A stretch of 10,295 nt of DNA. It comes from Lactobacillus sp. UBA5815 (GTDB lineage: Bacteria; Bacillota; Bacilli; Lactobacillales; Lactobacillaceae). The position numbers were made by a program, and so were the translations under genes. The stretch lies in assembly GCA_002417825.1 (NCBI GenBank), contig DICX01000075.1:1-10295 (forward strand), read 5' to 3'. The notes under the pieces are model-generated. The model was not told the origin of the DNA. It did no database searches and saw nothing but the letters and a program-made list of their open reading frames with translations. Shown here piece by piece: positions 1 through 7,290 of this stretch (positions are counted from its first letter, which is position 1; every line of letters begins with the position of its first letter).

Positions 1-1328
1 CCTGGAATTCCGTTCAAACTGCCCAGATTTCCTTTAGATATTTTTTGCATCATTTCTTTTGATTGCTTGAATTGCTTGATCATGCGATCGACTTCAACTA
101 CAGGTCGTCCAGAGCCTTGTGCAATACGACGACGACGAGATGGATTCAATAGATCAGGCTCTTCGCGTTCCTGCAACGTCATCGAATAAACGATTGCTTT
201 CGTATGTGCGATTTGATCTTCAGAAATGTGTATATTTTTGAATTGTGGATTATTGGCCATTCCGGGAATCATTTTCATGATTTGATCGAGTGGGCCCATC
301 TTTTGAACTTGATCAAGCTGATCGATGAAATCATTGAAATCAAATGTATTTTCACGCATTTTTTCAGCCATTTTTTCGGCTTCTTGTGCGTCATAATCTT
401 TCTGTGCTTTTTCGATCAGTGTCAGCATGTCTCCCATGCCTAAAATTCGAGAAGCCATTCGATCTGGATGGAATTGATCCAAATCAGTCATCTTTTCGCC
501 TTCACCAACAAATAAGATAGGCTTTCCAGTGACTGCACGAATAGAAAGTGCTGCACCACCACGAGTATCACCATCTAATTTGGTCAAGACGACACCCGTC
601 AAATTCAAGCTTTCATCAAAACCTTGAGCCACTTGAGTTGCAACCTGACCAGTCATCGCATCTGCAACTAGCAAAGTATCATTTGGATGAACTGCTGCGA
701 TGATTGCCTTCAATTCCGTCATCAATTTTTCATCGATTTCAAGCCGCCCAGCTGTATCGATCAGCACATAATCATTTTTGTTCTCTCGTGCCTGATCAAT
801 ACCAGCCTGAACGATTCCGACAACATCTTTTTGGGTTTTGTCTGCATAAACCGGGACGTTCAAATCATGACCAATTTGGACTAATTGATCAATCGCAGCA
901 GGTCGGTAAACATCTGCTGCGATCAACAATGGACGGGCTTGATCATTATTTTTTAAATAATAGGCCAATTTCCCAGCAGTCGTCGTTTTACCTGTTCCTT
1001 GAAGCCCAACCATCATGATGATCGTAGGAATATGTTTGGCTTTCGACAATTGAGCAGTTTGATCTCCCATCATCTTCGTTAATTCTTCATTAACGATTTT
1101 AATGACTTGCTGGCCTGGTGTTAAACTTGCTAGAACTTCCTGCCCCATCGCACGCGTTTTGATGGTTTTGATGAAGTCTTTAACAACTTTGAAATTCACA
1201 TCTGCTTCAAGCAATGCCAGTCGAATTTCTCGACTTGCAGCATTAAGGTCTGCTTCCGAAATCTTTCCTTTACCCGTCAAATTTCGTAAAGCCTTTTGAA
1301 GACGTTCGCTTAAATTTTCGAAAACCAT
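1..1328 (-). CDS. ffh: Signal recognition particle GTPase Ffh (SRP54), 3' end cut by window edge
   Basis: Ffh binds signal sequences of nascent membrane and secreted proteins as the protein part of the SRP, and docks with FtsY at the membrane in a GTP-dependent way. 442 residues are visible. An N-terminal helical domain (about 1-90) is followed by a GTPase domain with the P-loop GLQGTGKTTT at 108-117, DVYRPAA at 139-145, DTAGR at 191-195, TKLDG at 249-253 and GEGE at 275-278. The methionine-rich M domain starts near 300 and carries the RNA-binding motif SRRRRIAQGSG at 397-407. Family members are usually about 450-480 residues, so only the flexible C-terminal tail is missing. The ATG at 1326-1328 is preceded by a good AGGAGG and the protein starts MVFENLSERL, as expected for the family. 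It begins 5 bases after the ylxM stop, so the two are co-transcribed and probably translationally coupled. Identification is secure. Confidence 0.98.
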   Translation of the reverse strand, partial: MVFENLSERLQKALRNLTGKGKISEADLNAASREIRLALLEADVNFKVVKDFIKTIKTRAMGQEVLASLTPGQQVIKIVNEELTKMMGDQTAQLSKAKHIPTIIMMVGLQGTGKTTTAGKLAYYLKNNDQARPLLIAADVYRPAAIDQLVQIGHDLNVPVYADKTQKDVVGIVQAGIDQARENKNDYVLIDTAGRLEIDEKLMTELKAIIAAVHPNDTLLVADAMTGQVATQVAQGFDESLNLTGVVLTKLDGDTRGGAALSIRAVTGKPILFVGEGEKMTDLDQFHPDRMASRILGMGDMLTLIEKAQKDYDAQEAEKMAEKMRENTFDFNDFIDQLDQVQKMGPLDQIMKMIPGMANNPQFKNIHISEDQIAHTKAIVYSMTLQEREEPDLLNPSRRRRIAQGSGRPVVEVDRMIKQFKQSKEMMQKISKGNLGSLNGIP

Positions 1329-1333
1329 TCTTA

Positions 1334-1672
1334 TTAATCCTCCTGAATCAAATCTTGCAATTCTTTCAGCTTGGTGATTGCTGAAGCAACGTCATTTTGG
1401 GTCAATTTTCTCAAAATTTCTGACATTCCTGCATCAAGCTGATCATATTCAGCCTTTTGATGCAGTTTAGCTTCATAATATTGCAATTGATCTGTTGCAC
1501 GATGCAAATGGTCAAAAACAGCTTGTCGAGAAACATTGTAATTCGAAGCAATTTCAGCTAACGAAAAATCGCGATAGTAGTAGTCCTCAAAAAATTGCTG
1601 CTGACGCTGCGTTAACAATACCCCATAAAATGTATACAACTGACTCAACGCTTCTGATTTTTCAAATTCCAT
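1334..1672 (-). CDS. ylxM: YlxM-family helix-turn-helix protein (UPF0122), SRP-associated
   Basis: This 112-residue protein matches the YlxM/UPF0122 family by size, position and sequence style. YlxM proteins are encoded next to ffh across Firmicutes; the streptococcal homologue has been reported to interact with SRP components and modulate Ffh GTPase activity. A sigma-factor-like helix-turn-helix spans about residues 35-58 (DFSLAEIASNYNVSRQAVFD), after an aromatic stretch FFEDYYYRDF at 27-36. The C-terminal half is charged and helical. There is no signal peptide or membrane segment, so it should be cytoplasmic. The ATG at 1670-1672 has a modest AGGAT 5 bases upstream, weaker than the sites of its neighbours, so its expression may be lower. 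The family name is secure; whether the HTH binds DNA or RNA here is not shown by the sequence. Confidence 0.93.
   Translation of the reverse strand: MEFEKSEALSQLYTFYGVLLTQRQQQFFEDYYYRDFSLAEIASNYNVSRQAVFDHLHRATDQLQYYEAKLHQKAEYDQLDAGMSEILRKLTQNDVASAITKLKELQDLIQED
1339..1344 (-). promoter_or_regulatory. ffh ribosome binding site inside the end of ylxM
   Basis: On the minus strand this reads AGGAGG, 10 bases before the ffh ATG. It lies within the last codons of ylxM, whose stop (1334-1336) is followed directly by a second in-frame TAA (1331-1333). Ribosomes finishing ylxM therefore pass over the ffh initiation region, which suggests coupled translation. Confidence 0.85.
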
Positions 1673-1739
1673 TTCATCCTACTTCTTTTAAAATCATTTG
1701 CTTACACATTTTTGTTAAACAACTTATTATTGAAGCAAG

Positions 1740-1752
1740 TCCTCTGAGAGGA
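1740..1752. repeat. Small perfect palindrome in the ftsY-ylxM spacer
   Basis: TCCTCT and AGAGGA flank a single central base in the only sizeable gap (94 bases, 1673-1766) of the rnc-ffh operon. No T-run follows on the minus strand, so it does not look like an intrinsic terminator. A second short palindrome (TTGTT-AACAA type) sits around 1713-1723. I see no convincing promoter in the gap. The elements may be chance or could weakly modulate mRNA processing. Confidence 0.35.
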
Positions 1753-1766
1753 TAAATGATGCTATC

Positions 1767-2924
1767 CTACGCCTTAAGCAATCCTTTGAACAAACCGCGA
1801 GCATAACTTTCTGCATCAAAATCGGCTAAATCTTCAGCACGTTCCCCCAAGCCAACAAGTTTTACCGGTAAAGCCATTTCATTGCGAATCGCAAGGACGA
1901 CGCCGCCTTTAGATGAACCATCCAATTTCGTTAAAACGAGTCCGGTCAGCTCAGTTGTTTGATTGAATTCTTTAGCTTGAAGCAAAGCATTTTGTCCCGT
2001 TGAGCCATCGATCACAAGCAAAACTTCATTAGGCTGCCCAGAAAGCTGCTTCTCGATTGTTTGTTCGATTTTACGCAACTCATTCATTAGATTAACTTTA
2101 TTTTGAAGTCTGCCAGCCGTATCTACCAGCAAATAATCAATCCTTTGCGTCTTAGCCTGTGAGACAGCATCATAAACCACAGCAGCAGGATCGGCTTGTG
2201 CTTTGCCTGTAAAAACTGGGACATCTAGTCTTTTCCCCCACTCAAGAAGCTGCTCAACCGCACCCGCACGAAACGTGTCGGCTGCGACCATCATGACTTT
2301 CTTATGCTGGTCATGAAATCGTTTGGCTAATTTAGCGATAGTCGTCGTCTTTCCGGCACCATTTACACCGACAAAAAGATAAACGTTAGGATGCGCTTCA
2401 GGATTTGAACATAAGTGCTCATTTTTGCCTTGTCCACCAGCCGCATAAAGTGTGACCAATTTTTCAACGATGACTTTTTTTAAATCATCTTTTGAGTATG
2501 CTTTTTCCAGTTTGGCCTGATCACGCATTTGATCAGCCAATTGCGCGGCCGTTTCATACCCAACATCTGATTCAATCAAAAGGTCTTCTAAATCGTCAAA
2601 GAAATTATCATCAACCGTCCTGAATTTTGCAAAGAAAGCGTTCAATCGAGAAGAAAAACTTTCATTTGTCTTTTTTAACCCATTTTCGTAAAGCGCCTCA
2701 TGGTCAGAATCTGATTCAACCATTGGGATTTCTTCATGATCATTTTTCGGTGCTATTTCAGCGTTTTCGACATGAGACGGATCTGAGTCATCCGATTCAC
2801 GTGGTTGCTCAGCAGATTCTGACTTGTTCTGATCTGTATCGCTTTTTACTTTTTCCTTTACCTCGGTTTCATCCTTATCGTCATGTCCAAAAAGGGATTT
2901 CTTTATTTTATCAAATAACGTCAT
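1767..2924 (-). CDS. ftsY: Signal recognition particle receptor FtsY
   Basis: FtsY is the membrane-associated GTPase that receives the Ffh-ribosome complex and hands the nascent chain to the Sec translocon. From the ATG at 2922-2924 it is 385 residues. A short basic N-terminus (MTLFDKIKKSLFG) leads into a strongly acidic, low-complexity A region (about 15-78), then the helical N domain (about 80-170). The GTPase domain has GVNGAGKTTT at 186-195, DTFRAGA at 216-222, DTAGR at 268-272, TKLDG at 332-336 and GLGE at 358-361. A longer reading from an upstream ATG (2948) would add eight residues, but the ribosome binding site favours 2924. The start codon lies inside the 3' end of smc (14-base overlap), which suggests translational coupling. 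The NG domain resembles that of Ffh, as expected for the SRP GTPase pair; the acidic A region and DTFRAGA motif distinguish FtsY. Confidence 0.98.
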   Translation of the reverse strand: MTLFDKIKKSLFGHDDKDETEVKEKVKSDTDQNKSESAEQPRESDDSDPSHVENAEIAPKNDHEEIPMVESDSDHEALYENGLKKTNESFSSRLNAFFAKFRTVDDNFFDDLEDLLIESDVGYETAAQLADQMRDQAKLEKAYSKDDLKKVIVEKLVTLYAAGGQGKNEHLCSNPEAHPNVYLFVGVNGAGKTTTIAKLAKRFHDQHKKVMMVAADTFRAGAVEQLLEWGKRLDVPVFTGKAQADPAAVVYDAVSQAKTQRIDYLLVDTAGRLQNKVNLMNELRKIEQTIEKQLSGQPNEVLLVIDGSTGQNALLQAKEFNQTTELTGLVLTKLDGSSKGGVVLAIRNEMALPVKLVGLGERAEDLADFDAESYARGLFKGLLKA

Positions 2925-5900
2925 TTCTATCCTCCACCTTTTCTGCAAGTTGCTTTAACGTTACTGAAACGACTTGTGACACACCGGATTCTTGCATGAC
3001 GACACCTAAAAGTTGATCAGCTTGTAACATCGTCCCACGGCGATGCGTGATCACAATAAATTGTGTCTTTTGCCCAAAGTGCTTCAAAAAATGTGCAAAT
3101 CGGTCAACATTTTCATCGTCCAAAGCAGCTTCTACTTCATCTAAAACGCAGAATGGTACGGGATCTACTGTCAACATAGCAAACAGAAGTGTAATCGCAG
3201 TTAATGCACGTTCGCCACCAGAAAGCAAACTCAGCTTTTGAAGTTTTTTGCCTGGCGGTTGCGCAATCAATTCAACCCCTGTCGTGAGCAGATCATCTGG
3301 ATCCGTCAGAACAAGCTTGGCTTGTCCGCCACCAAACACTTGCGGAAAAACAAGCGAAAATTGATCGGCAATTTGCTTAAACGTCGTTGAGAATCTTCTT
3401 TTAACTTCTGAATCAAGATTAGCCATCGTCGTCTGCAAATCATTCTTAGCCTGCAACAAATCATTTTGCTGCTTGCTCAAAAAGTCATAACGATCTTTAA
3501 CCTCCGCATACTCAGAAATTGCTTGAAGATTGACATCACCCAAATCCTTCAAAGCCATTTCGTGCAATCTAATCTTTTTTTGCAGGCGCAACCGAGTTGC
3601 TTTTGTATTTTCAAGTTTAGAAGCCTGCTGTAATGCTGCTTCAAAACTAAGTGAATATCTTTGACGCAACTTCGTCAACCGCTGATCGATTTGACTCTTG
3701 AGATCTGCCAAAGAAACTGCAATGGTCTCTTGAGATTGCGCCGCGGTTTTGCGAAGTTCATAATTTCTTGAAGCAATCGCTGTCAAGCGCTCAATCTTGA
3801 CATTCAGCTGTCCTGCCCGCTCATTATGCGTCTTGAGTTCATCTTGCAAGTTCTTCTTTGTGACTTCAAGCTGACTTTGCTGCTTTTGAATCTGTTCTTT
3901 AAGTGAGCTGGAACTCAAGTGTTTTTGATCCAGTTGTTTGATCTTATCTGCAATCGTCACCAATTGTGCTTTGATCGTATCGAGCTGTTGTACCTCCTGT
4001 TGCAGTTGTCCTTCAAGATTTTCATGCTGATTATTGGCAACAGCTTCTTGTGCCGACAACTCACTCAATTCCTTTTGACGAGATTGACTATCTTGTGTAG
4101 ATGCCTTGAGCTGCTCTTGAACACGTTCTAACTTAGTTTTGCATTGTTGCAACTGATTCACAAGGTCTTCTTGCTTTTGTCTTGTTGCAGCCAGCTGGTT
4201 TTGTAAATCGTGGCGCGTTTTTTCCCGTTCTTTTTCCTGTGCACGCCGCAAATCACTTTCTTTAGAAAGCCGATCGACCTCATGCTGCTGGGTATTGATT
4301 TCAACGCTAACTGTATTCAGCTGTGCAATCAGTTCTTGAATCTGTTCTTGAAGCTGATTTTGTTGTGATTGAATCGGGGCCAAAGATAACGTGATTTTTT
4401 TGACTTGCTCACGTTGTGTTTTGATTTTGGTCATCAAACTACCGACATGATCAATTAAAGCTATGATTTCGCCGTTTAGAGCAAGCGGTGAATTTGAATT
4501 GACGTTCCTAACGCCACCAGTCATGGCACCGCCAGGATTAAGGACATCCCCATCTAAAGTAACCGTCCGATAATGTCGGTAACTTTTACGCGAAATCGCC
4601 AATGCGGTATCCATCGTATCAACGATGATCACATTTCCCAAAAGATAATGAATCGCTGCCGTTAAATCGACTTTTCCTTTTGTTTCGACCAAATCGCTCG
4701 CAACGCCTTCATATCCAGGGAATGATTGAAACAGCGCAAGTGTTGACGCTGGTATCGTGCCATACCGTAGATGATCAAGCGGTAAAAACGTTGCACGCCC
4801 ACCACGCATTTGCTTCAACTGTTGAATAGCATCACGGGCACTGCTCTGATCACGTGCAACCAGGTCTTGAACGCCTGCACCCAGAGCAGTTGTCAAAGCC
4901 GCTTCCAGACGCTTGGGGAAGCGGATCAAATCTCCCACCGCACCAATGATGCCCTCATACATCGGTAAATGGTTTAAGACATGACGAACGCCACTGTAAT
5001 AGCCTTCATGCCGCTTTTGAAGCTGCAGGAGTGTTTCTTTTTGTGCCTTGAGGCGTTCCAACTGTGTTTGTTGGCGTTCCAAAAGCAACTGATCCTGTTG
5101 GCGTGAACGTGATCGCTCTGAAAGTGATTTCGATAACTGGTCAAACTGCTCTTTTTTGAGTACCAACTGGGTTCTTAATTGCTTCTTTTTATTTTCAAGC
5201 TGCTCCAGCTTTACTTGACTCTTTTCAAACTGATCACGTGTTTGATCTGGATCATGAATTTTGTCCAAATGATTTCGCTTCAACTGCGTCATCAAGTAAG
5301 TAGCTTCATTATTTGCGGTCGTTTGATCTTGAAGCAGCTGAATATATTGAGACCGTGTCTGCTCAACTTGTTGATCCAATTTCTTTGGATCATGGTTCAG
5401 CGCGGTTTGTTGTGCCTTCTTCTGTTTTCTCAGCAAAACGAGTTTCTCAGAAATTTGATCGAGTCGTTTCTGAAGCGTTTGTTTTTTTTGCAGCGTTTGG
5501 GATTGCTCGGCCTCAAGCTGATGATATTGCTGAGTATATTCTTTTTTAGTTGCTGTTTGATATTGATGGGATTGCTCCCCAACTTCAAGCTGGGTTTTTA
5601 AATCTGCTTCTTCTTGTGTACACTGCAACAACCGCTTTTGCAGATCATCTTTGCGGCTTGTCAATGCTGTCAGCTGGTCTCTTTTTTGAGATAATTCTTG
5701 TTGAGACTGATTGACTTCGTGGTCAAATCGATCTAAGAGCTGCTGATTTTGCTTGCTCTTGCTTTCAACTTGTTCTTGCTTTTCAGCTAAATCTTGAATC
5801 TCAAAAGCTAAGAGTGTTTTCTCTTGGCGATCAAATTGGCCTTTCTCAAATTGATACTGTTTGGCAAGCGATTGCTGTTCTGCCAAAGGATCCAGTCTTT

Positions 5901-6498
5901 CTTTGAGCGATCGAACCAAATCATTGATCCGAACCAAATTCGCTTGTGTCGCCTCAAGTTGTGTGACTGCTTGCTGCTTTTGTAATTTAAACCTTAAGAC
6001 ACCTGCAGCTTCTTCAAAAAGGCCACGACGTTCCTGCGGATTCGAGTTTAAAATCTCATCTACTTTTCCCTGAGAAATGATTGCCAAGCTGTGTTCCGTC
6101 AGTCCAGAATCGATGAACAAACGACGAACGTCTTTTAATCGAACATCTTTTTGATTGATCAAATATTGACTATCACCACTGTGCAACAAGCGTCGCGTAA
6201 CAGTCACACGTTCAGATGAAGAAGCCAATCGATGATCTTCATTGTTAAAAACTAAAGTCACTTCTGCCTGATTCATTGGAGGTCGAAATTTACTTCCAGA
6301 AAATATCACATCAGTCATTTTAGAGCTGCGCAGTGACTTAACGCTCATTTCACCCATAACCCAGCGGATTGCTTCAGTGATGTTGCTTTTGCCACTGCCA
6401 TTGGGACCTACGATCCCCGTAACACCAGAATCAAACCGAAGCGTCGTTTTTTGTGCGAATGATTTAAAACCATTGAGTGTTAATTCAGTTAGTGTCAC
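2911..6498 (-). CDS. smc: Chromosome partition/condensation ATPase SMC
   Basis: SMC dimerises through its hinge and, with ScpA and ScpB (not in this window), extrudes or tethers DNA loops to organise and segregate the chromosome. The 1195-residue length is typical. The N-terminal head has Walker A GPNGSGKSN at 31-39 and the Q-loop glutamine at 143 (ISQGKVDEIL). Two long Gln/Lys/Glu-rich coiled-coil arms (about 170-505 and 670-1030) surround the hinge (about 514-665), with its conserved glycine patches near 566-567 (MRGGRATFLP) and 656-662 (PGGAMTGG). The C-terminal head has the ABC signature LSGGE at 1092-1096, Walker B ending in D1120-E1121 (VLDEVEAALDDENV) and the switch histidine at 1152 (THRRGTM). 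All catalytic motifs are intact. The start is GTG (6496-6498), and the N-terminus aligns with the usual family start (LTLNGFKSFA). It starts 12 bases after rnc and overlaps ftsY by 14. Confidence 0.98.
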   Translation of the reverse strand: MTLTELTLNGFKSFAQKTTLRFDSGVTGIVGPNGSGKSNITEAIRWVMGEMSVKSLRSSKMTDVIFSGSKFRPPMNQAEVTLVFNNEDHRLASSSERVTVTRRLLHSGDSQYLINQKDVRLKDVRRLFIDSGLTEHSLAIISQGKVDEILNSNPQERRGLFEEAAGVLRFKLQKQQAVTQLEATQANLVRINDLVRSLKERLDPLAEQQSLAKQYQFEKGQFDRQEKTLLAFEIQDLAEKQEQVESKSKQNQQLLDRFDHEVNQSQQELSQKRDQLTALTSRKDDLQKRLLQCTQEEADLKTQLEVGEQSHQYQTATKKEYTQQYHQLEAEQSQTLQKKQTLQKRLDQISEKLVLLRKQKKAQQTALNHDPKKLDQQVEQTRSQYIQLLQDQTTANNEATYLMTQLKRNHLDKIHDPDQTRDQFEKSQVKLEQLENKKKQLRTQLVLKKEQFDQLSKSLSERSRSRQQDQLLLERQQTQLERLKAQKETLLQLQKRHEGYYSGVRHVLNHLPMYEGIIGAVGDLIRFPKRLEAALTTALGAGVQDLVARDQSSARDAIQQLKQMRGGRATFLPLDHLRYGTIPASTLALFQSFPGYEGVASDLVETKGKVDLTAAIHYLLGNVIIVDTMDTALAISRKSYRHYRTVTLDGDVLNPGGAMTGGVRNVNSNSPLALNGEIIALIDHVGSLMTKIKTQREQVKKITLSLAPIQSQQNQLQEQIQELIAQLNTVSVEINTQQHEVDRLSKESDLRRAQEKEREKTRHDLQNQLAATRQKQEDLVNQLQQCKTKLERVQEQLKASTQDSQSRQKELSELSAQEAVANNQHENLEGQLQQEVQQLDTIKAQLVTIADKIKQLDQKHLSSSSLKEQIQKQQSQLEVTKKNLQDELKTHNERAGQLNVKIERLTAIASRNYELRKTAAQSQETIAVSLADLKSQIDQRLTKLRQRYSLSFEAALQQASKLENTKATRLRLQKKIRLHEMALKDLGDVNLQAISEYAEVKDRYDFLSKQQNDLLQAKNDLQTTMANLDSEVKRRFSTTFKQIADQFSLVFPQVFGGGQAKLVLTDPDDLLTTGVELIAQPPGKKLQKLSLLSGGERALTAITLLFAMLTVDPVPFCVLDEVEAALDDENVDRFAHFLKHFGQKTQFIVITHRRGTMLQADQLLGVVMQESGVSQVVSVTLKQLAEKVEDRNDVI
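2931..2938 (-). promoter_or_regulatory. ftsY ribosome binding site within smc
   Basis: The minus strand reads GGTGGAGG 6 bases before the ATG at 2922-2924. This decides the ftsY start in favour of MTLFDK over the ATG at 2946-2948, which lies upstream of this site. The site lies inside smc codons. Confidence 0.85.
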
Positions 6499-6500
6499 AA

Positions 6501-6512
6501 GCCTACCTACCT
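6501..6512 (-). promoter_or_regulatory. smc ribosome binding region made of tandem TAGG units
   Basis: On the minus strand the rnc stop codon region runs into tandem TAGG units, giving several AGG cores just before the GTG start of smc. The element overlaps the rnc stop codon (TAG, 6511-6513), so it serves both genes and favours re-initiation by ribosomes that finish rnc. Confidence 0.65.
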
Positions 6513-7200
6513 ACTCTAATCCATATCGCTTTAAGGCAGCCAAAGCAGCTTCTTGCTCGGCTGCTTTTTTGTTATGACCATGGCCGATCTCCATTTTTTT
6601 ATCACGAACACAAAGCTGAACGACGAATTCAGACGGTTCTTGCTTTTCAGAAAGCAGTAGGTAGTCGATTTTAACGGGGCCGTCTTGTTGCAAAAATTCC
6701 TGTAATTCTGTTTTATAGTCTCTAGAGTCGTCAAATTCACCGCTTGCGATACGTGGATAAACCGTCAATCGCAAAAAATGCTGTACTTGAGACATACCTT
6801 GGTCTAAAAAAAGTGCACCATTAAAGGCTTCAAAAACATCTTCTAGTAAAGTTTTACGCTGTCTTGCGCCAGCTTTTTCTTCACCTTTTCCCAACTTGAT
6901 CTCTTCCTGAAAGCCACATTCGATTGCAAATTCAGAAAAGCCTTCCGTTCGAACGATATTGGCTCTAAGGCGCGTCAGTTCGCCTTCATCGAGTTTGGGA
7001 TAATGACGGTAGAGATAGTCAGAAACCGCTAATTCCAGAACCGCATCCCCAAGAAATTCTAATTTTTCATAATCTTGAAGATGAGATTTTTTGTTTTCAT
7101 TTGCATACGAAGCATGCGTAAAAGCCGCTTCCAGTAAATCTTCATGTTCAAAAGTAATTTGATAATCCGTTAATAATCTTTTTTTAAATTCAGCTCTCAT
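6511..7200 (-). CDS. rnc: Ribonuclease III
   Basis: RNase III cuts double-stranded RNA: rRNA precursors, some mRNAs and, in Bacillus subtilis, the SRP (sc)RNA precursor. From the ATG at 7198-7200 it is 229 residues, the usual size. The nuclease domain carries the signature YEKLEFLGDAVL at 44-55. By alignment with the E. coli enzyme (uniform offset of 7) the metal-binding residues E45, E48, D52, E72, D121 and E124 are all present. A double-stranded RNA-binding domain fills about 161-229, with GHGHNKKAAEQEAA near 206-219. In-frame ATGs at 7260 and 7218 were rejected: the first lies upstream of the promoter and the second is at the transcription start without a ribosome binding site, while the chosen ATG has AAGGA 9 bases upstream. 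It is the first gene of the smc-ftsY-ylxM-ffh operon. Confidence 0.97.
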   Translation of the reverse strand: MRAEFKKRLLTDYQITFEHEDLLEAAFTHASYANENKKSHLQDYEKLEFLGDAVLELAVSDYLYRHYPKLDEGELTRLRANIVRTEGFSEFAIECGFQEEIKLGKGEEKAGARQRKTLLEDVFEAFNGALFLDQGMSQVQHFLRLTVYPRIASGEFDDSRDYKTELQEFLQQDGPVKIDYLLLSEKQEPSEFVVQLCVRDKKMEIGHGHNKKAAEQEAALAALKRYGLE

Positions 7201-7209
7201 TGTGCCTAT

Positions 7210-7216
7210 TCCTTCC
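7210..7216 (-). promoter_or_regulatory. rnc ribosome binding site
   Basis: The minus strand reads GGAAGGA ending 9 bases before the ATG at 7198-7200. No comparable site precedes the upstream in-frame ATGs, so this fixes the rnc start. Confidence 0.8.
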
Positions 7217-7225
7217 ATCTTGATT

Positions 7226-7234
7226 ATTATAGCA
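7226..7234 (-). promoter_or_regulatory. Extended -10 promoter of the rnc-smc-ftsY-ylxM-ffh operon
   Basis: The minus strand reads TGCTATAAT, a perfect extended -10 element (TG at 7233-7234, TATAAT at 7226-7231). At 16-18 bases spacing the -35 region (about 7248-7254) is poor, which fits an extended -10 type promoter for the housekeeping sigma factor. Transcription would start near 7219, giving a leader of about 20 bases to the rnc ATG. The element lies between the oppA1 terminator and rnc, exactly where an operon promoter is expected. Confidence 0.75.
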
Positions 7235-7258
7235 TGACCCCCTTGATAAATCGGAAAC

Positions 7259-7283
7259 AAAAAAGCCGCTCCAACGAGCGGCT
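7259..7283 (-). terminator. Intrinsic terminator of oppA1
   Basis: On the minus strand an 8-bp GC-rich stem (GCCGCTC / GAGCGGC plus one A-T pair) with the 4-base loop GTTG is followed at once by six T residues (7259-7264). It begins about 8 bases after the oppA1 stop codon, is a textbook rho-independent terminator and isolates oppA1 from the rnc promoter just beyond. Confidence 0.93.
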
Positions 7284-7290
7284 CTTAAGA

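Noticed and set aside
5179..5601. Plus-strand open frame of 140 codons rich in Leu and Phe, resembling a membrane protein
   Set aside because: It lies antisense to the smc coiled coil; Leu/Phe richness is what the complement of Gln/Lys/Glu codons gives. There is no ribosome binding site that I can support, and smc is intact on the other strand.
7201..7260. Longer rnc starting at 7260 or 7218
   Set aside because: The first ATG lies upstream of the predicted promoter and the second is at the transcription start with no ribosome binding site. The ATG at 7200 gives the usual family length.
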